In this document: in pieces, positions 1-9,547 of the stretch
How positions within the stretch are numbered: position 1 is the stretch's first letter
Layout of the letters: each line of letters starts with the position of its first letter
Assembly: GCA_000969725.1 (NCBI GenBank)
Contig: JXSR01S033335.1
Length of the DNA stretch: 22,061 bases
Strand: one strand, 5' to 3'
Source: Ophiothrix spiculata
Taxonomy: Eukaryota > Echinodermata > Ophiuroidea > Amphilepidida > Ophiotrichidae
Made by a program: the position numbers and the translations under genes
Notes under the pieces: model-generated
What the model was told of the DNA's origin: nothing
What the model saw: the letters and a program-made list of their open reading frames with translations, nothing else
Database searches by the model: none

Positions 1-325
1 TGACTTTTTTTTTATTTTTTTAAGCTAATATCAGGTATGTTTTTGGTACATATTAATACCCTCAAAATGAGGGAAAGGAGAAATACACATCGTACGCTAG
101 AACATTAATAACAATCAGAAAAATCACAAACAGGCCAGGATGATTTGGCTTAAATATGCTTACATTTCATGTTATGGCCATTCGATAAATTGCCTTAAAT
201 ATACCCTAAGAGAGGATTGTCTGTGAAATTACATACCCTTATGTCTTAAAATTGCCTGTTTTGATACTCTATATGAGGATCCTAGCTTTTTTCTTTTCAA
301 AACTACCCTCAATCCTTATCTTCAT

Positions 326-590
326 TAACCCTAACACGTCACAGTCCAACAAAATCCAACAAGCAAAAATCAAGAAATTTGCCTAAGTCCAAATACATCA
401 CAAACGGGGGATACAGATGGGCACAAAATGACTGCAGTGCCATGGCAGGCCATACTCAGTGGCTTGCCATAGGTGGACATGGGATCGGGATGCCTAGAGG
501 TCGGGGGTTCAAATCCAAGGGGAAACAGGACATTTTTTGTATGACGTATTCGGACTTCTATAGTTTTTAAACGTTTGGGAGTTAGGGTTA
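326..590. repeat. Possible 265-bp insertion with 10-bp terminal inverted repeats and tRNA-like B box
   Basis: TAACCCTAAC at 326-335 is the exact reverse complement of GTTAGGGTTA at 581-590. The interior has GGTTCAAATCC (506-516), a good pol III B-box match, and an AGTGGCTTGCC stretch (458-468) where a degenerate A box could be. Copy B has nothing similar at the matching place. No target-site duplication is visible, so it could be a SINE fragment or tRNA-like pseudogene with chance ends. Confidence 0.35.
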
Positions 591-1006
591 TTGCGTATGG
601 TCACAAGATTAATTCTGAGAGGCACCCTTGGCTTCCAGTCCTTTTTCAGTACGGAGAATCACAGGAAAAGTGCCAGAAGTTTATTTTCCAGAAAATTTCT
701 CATAAAATTTCAGAAAAAATCTCTCATATTACAGACCTCTACTGAATTCTCAAATTACGTGAACTTGCAGATTTACAGCTGGGCCTTCAAAGGGTGTGAG
801 GAACTGTTCAATTAGTCGAGAACATTCAATATGTAGGGCATAGCCTCGTTAGTTTCATTTGGGGTCGTGGCAGCTGAGTGATTTTTTTTTGTGCTAAAAA
901 ATTAGAAAAAGTAGTTTATAGAAGCGGTTACCTTAAAATAACAAGTGCAAATAACTCAGGCAATAACTGACCCGGGTAACTGATATTATGGCTTATTGTG
1001 ATTTTA

Positions 1007-1530
1007 AAAGGACTAGCAATGATTCCACTTAGAATTAAAAACTTGCTCTAAATAAAGCTTTAAAAGTGTAGTAAAATCCAAAAAAGTACAAAAAATTACA
1101 CAGAAATGGCTCAAATTGGGAGATAATTAATGTGCAATAAATTATTCTGTGATGGTGGTGTGGCTATCCTGTGTTTTCTAAAACTATCCTAAATTTGTAC
1201 CCCAAGATGGATTTACAAGATAAAAAGATCAAACAAAGCTCTTTAGAGAATAAATGAATATATATAAAAAGAGAATCAATTTCATAAAAAATAATTTGTT
1301 TACCCATCACATGTGTTTCAGAAACAAGATATTTTTAAGATTTGAAACTAGAAACACTATTTTGTCTCCGGCAGCAAAAAATAAAGTTGGTAAAGAATTG
1401 CAATTTTCTCCAATATTCCTCAAAATCATGGAAAACTACTGGTAGGTTATATTACTATAAACATGTTATATCAATTCATGTAAAAAAATATGTAGAATAG
1501 TGGGAAGAATCTAGGCCAGTCTCTTTATAA
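1007..1530. other. Gene-free segment present only in copy A
   Basis: Copy B passes from the equivalent of 1006 to the equivalent of about 1531 within a few bases, so this stretch is either an insertion in A or a deletion in B. It is AT-rich, with no terminal inverted repeats and no coding signal that I can defend. Confidence 0.5.
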
Positions 1531-1849
1531 AGAATTTGCTGACCGAGAGGCTATAATTGTTACACTTGACAAAATATTGACCACAACATTGCAGAAACTA
1601 CGAAAAACAAGCATTATGCATACAATTCAGAAATAACAGCAGACCCCCACCTATACGATGTGTCAACCCCCTGGTTGGTGCTGTTCGGATACATTAAAGA
1701 AGGGAATCTGATAAAAAGTTTTTGAAATGTCACTGTCTACTGAATATGTGAGATAAAACTAATGACAACTGAACACATTTGTCGTAATTGCTTCAGTCAT
1801 GACAACTTTTCTTTTTTTTTGAGGGGAATTTGACTTAGCTGAATACACA

Positions 1850-2400
1850 TATGGAAAAATCGTCCCATCTGCTCATGGAACCAAAATATGCACGCTTAAG
1901 CATGGGGAAATTGGCCCTTTTCGTGAACATTTTGTCCTGTACAAAAATAAAAATGTAACTACCAATCTTGGCCAACTCAAATTTTCCAATAATAACTATT
2001 CTTCTAACAAATTATGAACAAAAGACAGTGTAAATGTTTATAGTTTCCACGGACAGTACCTCTAGACATTTGCGAAGTCAAACGTTTTTCAATTGGGAAG
2101 TAATTCAGTTTCGCTAATTTCACCTGTTCACGGCACCTTCTGGCTGCCCTCTCGTGTTCGGGCTGGTTTTTTTTGCGCTGGCCTTTTGATATTTTTATCG
2201 GCAATGTCCTAAGCTAAATGTTGATATAAAACTTTACGTGATTGGCCAAATATTTTCCACAGACTGAAGAGCAATGTATAACATCATCCAATCCTTCAAT
2301 ACAGTCATGTTATGCACTATAACATAACAGTGAGTCACTGTGCACTGACCTGGAAAGCCATAACAACACAGATTTAATGGGAATAATGGGCCTTAACTTT
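1850..2400. other. Copy A-specific stretch without recognised gene
   Basis: Copy B lacks this segment: it moves from the poly-T tract directly to the sequence ending TTGTGAGCTTGTAATC. The segment includes a somewhat GC-richer patch at 2100-2200, whose minus-strand reading is rich in Lys and Arg. I see no inverted ends or target duplication. Confidence 0.45.
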
Positions 2401-2623
2401 TCAATATGTTGTGAGCTTGTAATCATATTTATAGCAACTTAATAATACGATGTTACAAACTTGGTGAATTATTGAGAACAATTTAATACAAAAACTTAAA
2501 CACCTCAGGGAGGTAGCATGCAAGGCTCTGTCGATGGACCTTTTTTTTCTGTCCTGTCTCTCAATGATCCTTTGCATGATCCTTTAGTATTTTAAGTCTC
2601 ATCTGATATTAAAATCCTGTTTA

Positions 2624-3254
2624 GGCTCTTATAACTCAATATTGAGTTTCCTGTCACCCGCCCTTGTTATGGTTTTAGACCCTTGTTTCAAAATTAAAAT
2701 CCGAAAATATTTCATTATTTTAAAATCGACCAATTAGAACAATGTTTTTACCTTGTTCTACTATTTTGATTTAATTTCACAATTTTTGGTGAAAGTAAAC
2801 CTTGTTTTCTTTAAATTGAAGTTATGATAATGTATCCTATACCAAGATGTATTAGAACATTGATGTATAAATTAACAAATTGTCAATAAGTGAGTGTAGC
2901 AATGTAAATTAATTGGCCCTTAAAATACTCTATTCACTCGTCTAATTCAACTATTTTCCATCTGACAATCTCCTTAAATTAACAAAATCCCCATTTCCAA
3001 AAGTTTGACAAATAGTCATACTCTATGAACGACACTTCATTTAAGTTATTTTAACAATTTTTGGCACGGTAGTATGAAAGCGCTCAACTGTAACGTGATC
3101 TAAATTCAAAAAATGAGTAGTTGAATTGGACGAGTGGATACGGTAGCCCAAAATAATAGATCTAAAAAATAATGAATAATGAAAAATGAAATAGTTGCCT
3201 CATTATGAGCTGAGCAAAATGTGATGGGAAACTCAACATTGACTTATAAGGGCC
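2624..3254. mobile_element. 631-bp miniature transposon (MITE), GGCYCTTATAA ends, TTA target duplication
   Basis: The left end GGCTCTTATAACTCAATATT (2624 on) and the reverse complement of the right end, GGCCCTTATAAGTCAATGTT, match along about 28 bp. TTA flanks both sides (2621-2623 and 3255-3257). Copy B reads CCTGTTTAATTATG at this point (near 16837), exactly the unoccupied site with a single TTA. A 3-bp TWA duplication with GGC ends suggests a PIF/Harbinger-like non-autonomous element; it encodes no transposase. It holds an inner inverted pair (2935-2953 with 3118-3136), perhaps a nested element. Confidence 0.8.
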
Positions 3255-4546
3255 TTAATTATGATGTTACACCTTTTGCAACTGATTTTGAAAGCTTATA
3301 CAACAAAGGGTTTTTAAACTTTTCAGAGATTCAAATGGAAACTGTTTTTGCGCTCTGAGGCAAAATGCTTTAAAGTCCCATGTGATAAGTTGTAAATTAG
3401 TTTGAATCCAAATCTATACCATACATATCAGTATAAGATATCATCACCACATTATGCCTTTTAAAGCTATTACAATTCATAAGGACTTAAAATCATAAAT
3501 AAAATTCTGTTTGGGCATGATATTATCAACAGCTGCTGCTAAACATGAGATGATATCAGTTTCATTAAAAGACAGAAATGTAGAGTTTTATGTCAAGAGA
3601 AAAACTTTAATGCACAGCATAATGTAGGTTTTACCTCCTGATGCTGTTTTTAGTACGTATTAGGCCTAAAATACAAAATTGTTGGCTTGCCCATTAATGG
3701 TGAAATTGTTGGTCGGTCGGTGTGATCTTTATTTTAATTCTTTATTTTTTTCTCGAAAATTGGCCAAAAAAAAAACAGTCTAAAATAGTTTAAATATTTG
3801 TTGTGTGTTATTGAAGATTGATGTTTTTTCATTCAAATATATAACATTTTGTTGTTGTTGTAAACTCAACCCAAATATCATGCTATTTGCACCAAATTCA
3901 CTGTCAAGATAAGCAAAAGTTCACCAAAAAAAATTGGGGAAAAGTGAACCAAAATTTCACCAATTTTTTTTACAATTAAAAAACCTGACATTTAGTTCAT
4001 AATAATGAAAGACCATGTGTAAAGCAAAAGCAATGAAAAACAAAAATACCAAAATGATAAATTTGGTGGAAATTGTATATTTTCAGCTATATTAAGATAT
4101 TGTCCAGTCATTTTGTTTGACATAATAGAAACCTAATTGTTTGGTTGTCCTCTACATATCTCTGGCTCCTTGGGGGGGGGGGGAACTGACCTAGAAAGGT
4201 GATACGGGCATGTGCAGCCCTCAAAACCCCAATTCGCCAGCTTTACTGGCATTTGTTTCTGGGATCGTTGGAGGTCATACAAGTAGTGCTTGCTATGATA
4301 AAAAATATCGTATCGTTGAATGTTTCACAGACCTCTACTCCTCCACAAACACCCCACACAAATCAGGCCGGTCGACATAAGGTCTTTTCCAAATATGAAA
4401 AAAAAAAGCAAACTACTGCTGTGTGCGAAAGACATATTAAAGATCATCTTTTTGTTCTTAATGGTGCACATCATCAATAGCATCCACTAATTCCTATTGA
4501 TGGAACTTGTGAACAAGATGCTATGTGTGTGACCCTGAAAGGCCTG

Positions 4547-4841
4547 ATACCTGGGTAACATAAGCCGCAAGAAGCCGCAACGCCGTAACCCCGCAATGCT
4601 GGTATGACATCGGTATGACACCGGTGAATGCTTGCGACACCGGTGGTTATGTGACCATAACTGAAGACGTCGTATACAAGCCGCAAGGTTTTAACTCAGA
4701 ATTAAATTCTTCCGGCATGCTTCCGGCATCTCTACGGCTCACGGACACCGTCCAGACACCGACAGGTGTCTGATTAGTGTCTGCTGGTATGACATCGTAA
4801 ACACATTGTAATCTCGCCGCAAGGTTATGTGACCAGGGTAT
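4547..4841. mobile_element. Candidate inverted-repeat element downstream of the IFIT-like gene
   Basis: ATACCTGGGTAACATAAGCC at the left resembles the reverse complement of the right end (ATACCCTGGTCACATAACC), imperfectly. The interior is unusually GC- and CpG-rich for this window, with repeated CCGCAA, GGTATGACA and ACACCG words. No clear target duplication is visible. It begins 43 nt past the stop codon of exon 2, so the 3' UTR may run into it. Confidence 0.5.
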
Positions 4842-4883
4842 GAATAATATACTTTCGCCTGATTTAACAGATTAAACATTATT

Positions 4884-5180
4884 CTACATATTTTTATAAA
4901 ATTCTGCCACAATACGCTCCACCTCAATCGCTGATTTTCTTGCAACTGCAACTACATCAAAGAGTTCATATTTAACAGCTTGGAATTTGGTCTGGGGTTC
5001 AATAGGATCACCATATATGGGTTGGCCTTCTGGTACAGCAAAGACCCCTTTGCATCCATTGAGGATGGTTGGTATGTGGTATTCTGAGTAGCGGATCTTT
5101 TCTGTGTGTTTGTCTCTGTTTCCAAGCTGATGTAAGGCGATATACCAGTTGTCTGTATTATCTGGATATGCAGGCTGGAT
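4884..5180 (-). CDS. 3' exon of the IFIT-like gene (residues 727-824)
   Basis: This exon is in a different frame from the ATG-initiated ORF that overlaps it. On the minus strand a pyrimidine-rich tract ending TTTTTTTACTGCAG abuts ATC CAG CCT at 5180, and the frame then runs 98 codons to TAG at 4886-4884. The upstream donor and this acceptor are both phase 0, so joining gives DFLVK|IQPAY without a shift. The peptide has W738, LHQLGNRDKH (742-751), a middle stretch rich in I, P and G, and a closing amphipathic helix with ARKSAIEVERIVAEF. From memory, uncharacterised bacterial proteins share the order RSALDH, then QPY, then LHxLxNxDKH; RSMLDR (654-659) in the long exon and IQPAY...NRDKH here follow the same order. 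I see no AATAAA or ATTAAA on this strand between the stop and about 4200, so the 3' end is unplaced. Confidence 0.8.
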   Translation of the reverse strand: MQPAYPDNTDNWYIALHQLGNRDKHTEKIRYSEYHIPTILNGCKGVFAVPEGQPIYGDPIEPQTKFQAVKYELFDVVAVARKSAIEVERIVAEFYKNM

Positions 5181-6343
5181 CTGCAGTAAAAAAACAAATT
5201 AACAGAGTGATGATTTGGTGAGACTCGGACTATGCATTGTAGGAGGTGATCAAGATTGAACAACCCTGAACCTCCAGGGAAGGGGGAGGGATATAACTGG
5301 TATTTGTGCCTGCGTCACCACCTGCATGCTACAAGGTGACCCTTTGTAAGACCAAAAACTTGTAACTCAAAAATGAGTGAATTGATACCCTATCCGAGAC
5401 CATAAATCGACCATATCTGTTTGAATGTATCCTCTCTCTGGGACCCCTATTCAATTGAATACCTTATCTTAGCTAGCCAGACACAAATGTGATGAAATAA
5501 TTATTACATAAAATAAAGTTTTAAACAATTTTAAGAAGAATTACTAGGTATTTGAACCGCCATGTAATACACAAATTTGATACCCTATGTGAGACTTGCA
5601 CAGCACCAGGTCAATTTTCATATCCTATAGGTATCACTAGTATCAAGACCTGTCCAGGGGTCAATTTCACTAACAATTACGATGCATCGTAGCTACGAAG
5701 GGTTTAGCTCGTAACTACAACTAGATATCACAAAGACATGAAAACCCTTCGTAAGTGTTCACTGCATCGTAAGGTATATGAATTATGCATTAGAAAAATC
5801 AAACCTTTTGTTAATGTTGCGTGGGGTCAAGAGGTGGTTGTAGCTGGCGATCATGGGCTTCGGTCTTAAGATGTTAACGATGCACTTTAACGTTAGTGAA
5901 ATTGATGTAGTTAACTTTAATTATGTAGTTAACTTAAACACCATGTTCAATTCCAAAATCACAACTTAAACAGAATTTAATACCCTATGTAAGACATACA
6001 TAGAGCAGTGGTCTTTTACCACCAACACATCGCTTCAATATGGTTAGGCCTTATAATACATGTAGGTCAGCAGGAGGGGGATCTTAACCTTATGATTGGC
6101 CACATTAGGTCATATATAGTGTTGGATTTCTTTGGATAATGAGATTTTTGTGGCCTTGTAGAACTCATATAAACTCTTTATCATATATTTTCATGGCCAT
6201 CAAACTTTGACAAAAGATGAAGAATAGAAAAATTCCTCAACCAAGTACAAATAATAAGATTGTTTTTGTTTTCTTTGTTTCACCTTATCCCCTTACAGCA
6301 CTAAGCAACCCTCCTGACATTCGTCAATATACAATGTTCTTAC
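5181..6343 (-). other. Intron of the IFIT-like gene (1163 bp, phase 0)
   Basis: The donor reads AAG|GTAAGA at 6343-6338 and the acceptor TACTGCAG at 5181. A CTGTTAAT stretch about 30 nt before the acceptor could hold the branch point. The intron has stops in all frames and no second coding exon that I can see. It contains a 245-bp inverted-repeat element (5661-5905), a repeated ATGTAGTTAACTT motif just after it, and three scattered copies of a TTGATACCCTATGTGAGAC-like motif. Confidence 0.75.
5661..5905. mobile_element. 245-bp inverted-repeat element in the intron
   Basis: TCAATTTCACTAACAATTAC at 5661 pairs with TTAGTGAAATTGA ending at 5905. The following GATGCATCGT resembles the reverse complement of ACGATGCA near the right end, giving arms of about 30 bp with mismatches. 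The interior also has ACGAAGGGTTT and AAACCCTTCGT as a nested pair (5695-5705 and 5742-5752). No target duplication is seen. Confidence 0.6.
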
Positions 6344-8521
6344 CTTAACAAGAAAATCAAATAAATCTGGAAACGTAGTATCAAACTGCTTCCACTCGTA
6401 GGTCTTGGTGAGTTTCTTCAACATTTCCATCTTTACTTGCTGTGCAGTTTTGGCTTTATTGGTGAACTCTTGCTGAATGTGGAAAAATGTACATGCACTG
6501 AAGAATTTGCCTTTGTAATATTTTTCTCTGAAACTGATCATAATCCGATCAAGCATTGAACGAGCAAGGTAAATAACCTGAGCTGCATCTACTAAGATTT
6601 CCCTTTTTATTTGTGATTTCGGACTTTCTAAGAGACCTTGCTCTAAAGTGAGATGCTTGTTCCGTAGATCCCCATAAACGGCATGCTTGAGATCCATCAA
6701 GATCCTGATGTCCTCACAGAGGGGGCAATTACTGGCTTCATTTAGTTTACAGCAGTTGAGTATCTTTGCACAGTCTTGACGAAAATCTAACGACAATACG
6801 TCAGGATTTTCCTTGAGAATTACCGCCAGTTTCAGGCATCCTTCCATACTCCCTTCATCAATAGCTTCTGTAAAAAAATATTTGGCCTTTTTAACTTGTG
6901 TTTTCTTGAGAGCATTTTTGCCTTGCTGCATAGCACACGCTATCAAACACTTTTGTGCATCTTTAGTTTTATTCAGATTTCTCAAATCTTGGATCTTGTT
7001 CCGTGCTTCTTCAAAATCCTCGAGTTGTATGAGGCATTTGGTCAGCTGAAATATAGCATCGTAATGATCACGCTTCCCACTGCAATTCAGATACTCTGTG
7101 TATTTTTCTCTGGCAACATCGTGTTCCCCAAATACTTGGTAAAACCAGGCCAAACCTCTGAGTCCTTCCTCTCTAGAAGACTCTATTTTTTGTTCCATAA
7201 TATTTTTGTAACCATCTTTTGCGATGATGAAGTATTTCAATACACTAGAAGCTTTGTCAAAATTCGGCTTAGGATTTTCATGTGTTGTAGGACATTTTAG
7301 GCAATGCTCAATAGCACATCCTATTGCAACTTTGAAGTGTTTGGAAGCCATGTCTGTTTCGTGTAAGCTGCTAACAAGAAAGCTGCCATACATTGTATTA
7401 AATTGTACTTTGTTTTCAGGATGAGCATTCGTTGTTGCTATAGCACTTAGAAAATCTTCTTCTGACCTCTCAAAATCTTTTAATCTCTCATATTGAAGAG
7501 CTCGATCAATGAGTGCCTGATCGTTTGATGAATCTGCTTCTAGTGCCTGGGTAAAACAGTGTATAGATTGCCTGATGAGGTTCTTGTCGAGTGTCTCTCC
7601 TTGTTTTGTCTTGTCATTTTCATCTACAGTTTGCTCATCATACTGATCTAAATATACAAGTCCCATGTGATGAAATGTAATTGAATTATTTCCAATATTG
7701 CAAGCTTCTTCAAATATTCTTAAAGCATCTGTGTACTGCTTTGCATTCCTGAGAGTCATACCAACTCTTGTAAGGACATTAAGATGCTTTGGTGCTAGTT
7801 CTAGTGCTCTTTTAATATGGGGCATTGCAGCTTCATTTTCATGAATATGAACAAGATTATGAGCCAAGAAAGCATGGGCTAAAGCATGTTTTTCATCGAT
7901 CTGTAGTATCGCTTCTAATAATTTCCTTTCTTCTTCTTTAGCTGTACATTTCGCTTTACCGTATTCGTTACGAGCTATACGCCCTGTCACCAGCGCTAAT
8001 CCAAAAAGCCATTGAGTATTTTTAGGCTGAACATCCAATGCTTTTTTGAAGTAGCCTTTAGCTTCCTCATACTTGTTCATCCCAACTCGTGTCAGAGCAA
8101 ATGCTCTTACAGAATATATGCAAGCATGTGACAGATCTGTAGCTGTTGTTCGCAAATTCTCTATTCCAATTTCTGATGTGGTTTCATGAATTCCTAAAAT
8201 GTGATCCATATAGGCTTCGTTGCATTTTGCAACCATTTTGTATCCAACCTTTTCCTCGTCATTATCTATTTTGTTGATCTCTTCTAATGTTTCCCGAAGG
8301 TAACCTCTACTCTTTCGAAAATCTGGTTTTGGTTGTTTGTATTTAGACGTATACAGAAAACTTTTAAATAGCATTGCTTGTATTTTCATTGCGGTAGGAT
8401 TGTATATAAGATGTTCCTCAAGTTGTCGAATACATATGTTGAATCCTTTGGATGTGCCAGACTCAATGTCCCAGTTGAAATGAGATGGAGCGTCTACCAA
8501 ATACTCAGGCAGTGCCATCAT
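6344..8521 (-). CDS. IFIT-like TPR protein, long exon (residues 1-726 of an inferred 824)
   Basis: The frame opens with tandem ATGs at 8521 and 8518, and a TAG stop lies directly upstream in frame, so translation must start here unless an intron ends at that point. Near the N-terminus is HFNW (residues 14-17), matching the HFxW start of vertebrate IFITs. Helical repeats follow at about 135-170 (RVGMNKYEEAKGYFKKALDV), 210-243, 246-280, 282-295 (ITFHHMGLVY, like the IFIT HHQIGLCY segment), 316-332, 338-371, 450-486 and 490-515. IFITs are cytoplasmic interferon-induced proteins that bind viral or non-self RNA through a TPR superhelix; whether this one binds RNA is not shown. IFITs are about 470-490 residues, so this protein carries some 300 extra. 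After residue 726 comes AAG|GTAAGA (6344/6343), a strong donor. Unspliced, the frame continues 16 residues to a stop at 6293. The family call is firm; the function is inferred. Confidence 0.88.
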
Positions 8522-8560
8522 CTAATGTTGGTCCAAGGTTACCTCTCACTTAATTTTCCT
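8522..8560 (-). promoter_or_regulatory. 5' leader with possible acceptor of a non-coding first exon
   Basis: On the minus strand TATTCTTCTTTTAG ends at 8559, 38 nt before the first ATG. It would serve as a 3' splice site, which would give a non-coding first exon upstream, similar to vertebrate IFIT genes where the coding region is almost wholly in one later exon. I cannot place the first exon or the transcription start. No convincing TATA box or ISRE is visible nearby. Confidence 0.35.
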
Positions 8561-9078
8561 AAAAGAAGAATATCAGAATGTGATAATGAAAAACATTACA
8601 TTTAAAAATATTTTATTTTTACAACCTTAATAGTAAAAATGTTACTGGAGAAAATTGAGAAAAAGTCTTAAGGCTAATAACCTTAGTTGTAAAAAATAAT
8701 TCCTTTAGTACAATTAAAATTATAACAACAATTGTGCCAATGAAACAAAACAAACTACTTATTTTATACATTTTACATTCAAATAAGCCATAATTTCTTA
8801 TTTTCCCCTTCAAAATGTCCCTTTTTGCTCAAACCTTCTTTAAACTTTCTTCTTGCAATCTATACCAGTTTTGTGACACTGTAAAACTACTGAGTCAATA
8901 ATTTCAGGATTAATTGTGATTTTTTAGTACTGATCTGTTGAACTTGCAACCCCAAATTTTCTTTTAAAAAGTTTGTGTTGGTTCCTTCTAGAAAAACGTC
9001 CTTTTGATTCAGAAAGGTTAGGGTAAAATAGGTTTTTACAAAACAGGCGGTAAAAATACTCAGGGGTAGGGTTAATAT

Positions 9079-9130
9079 CCATAATGATAACGGCCTATAT
9101 ATATATATATATAGACCGTTATCATTATGG
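9079..9130. repeat. 52-bp near-perfect palindrome with a TA-repeat centre
   Basis: CCATAATGATAACGGCCTAT (9079 on) is matched by the reverse complement at 9130, with one mismatch (9094 against 9115). The centre is alternating TA. As a minus-strand RNA the single mismatch becomes a G-U pair, giving a fully paired 26-bp stem. A third copy of the arm, TATAGGCTGTTATCATTATG, lies at 9443-9462. Confidence 0.85.
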
Positions 9131-9438
9131 AACCAACTCAGCCTTAAGCTATTTGATAAAAAATGTTGATATTGCACATCGTATAATACACCATTACAAT
9201 AATGACATGATTCATGAGCAAACTAGCATTGTTACAGAATTCAGAAAAAATCCACAACTTACCTAGTATTATTAACTATGTTGCCTTACTTCTTGCTAGA
9301 AACTATGATCATTCAATAAAAACGGCAGCAAACTATGGCATTGACTTTTTCAAATAATTTTGTTATTGTTTTACGGTACTAAATCGATAAGTCATTCTTT
9401 TTCCACTTCATAGCATGAGCACTGCTATGTGTATGGGA

Positions 9439-9462
9439 TATATATAGGCTGTTATCATTATG
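9439..9462. repeat. Isolated third arm of the 9079-9130 palindrome
   Basis: This segment repeats the right arm in the same orientation with a G/A and a C/T change. With the left arm at 9080 it could form the ends of a 383-bp element (9080-9462). Confidence 0.6.
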
Positions 9463-9547
9463 CAAACTAGGGGTATGCAAACAAACTACATCACTGATCA
9501 TGTATGTCAATTAGAATGATACAAATTTAACTTTAACACATAATTAT

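Larger units (their letters stand above)
150..4245 (+). repeat. Segmental duplication, copy A
   Basis: Long stretches match 14440-18385 in the same order and orientation. Examples are 190-225 with 14490-14520, 610-710 with 14700-14800, 830-950 with 14960-15080, 1500-1830 with 15480-16190, 2400-2620 with 16500-16840, 3255-3690 with 16840-17340, and 3700-4241 with 17702-18380. Blocks look about 85-95 % identical by eye, interrupted by insertions private to one copy. Resemblance is weak left of 150 and may extend past the window edge. No gene is apparent within it; the short ORFs do not resemble proteins. Confidence 0.85.
8600..9547. other. Gene-free 5' flank of the IFIT-like gene
   Basis: This AT-rich stretch upstream of the minus-strand gene should hold its promoter and any first exon, but no element can be placed with confidence. 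The short ORFs here lack any protein-like composition. The palindrome at 9079-9130 is the main structure. Confidence 0.5.

Noticed and set aside
326-590. TAACCCTAAC / GTTAGGGTTA as interstitial telomere repeats.
   Set aside because: Only a single unit and a half on each side, not an array; better read as possible inverted ends.
2004-2204. Minus-strand Lys/Arg-rich ORF with HERAARRCRE, reminiscent of a bZIP basic region, between possible splice sites (TTAG at 2211, CAG|GTGAAA near 2127).
   Set aside because: The invariant Asn of the bZIP motif is His here, no leucine zipper follows, and another frame between the same borders is equally open. It lies in a segment private to copy A with no other coding sign.
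4952-5263. Minus-strand 103-codon ORF overlapping exon 2.
   Set aside because: The ATG frame differs from the frame that joins in phase to the long exon; the spliced frame has a far more protein-like sequence and ends at 4884.
6813-7424. Plus-strand ORFs of 66-134 codons inside the IFIT-like exon.
   Set aside because: They are antisense to a clearly coding frame and show no domain; they are shadows of the real gene.
8791-8810. TTTCTTATTTTC as an interferon-response-like site upstream of the gene.
   Set aside because: The two GAAA boxes on the minus strand are 4 bp apart instead of 2, and such AT-rich matches are expected by chance.
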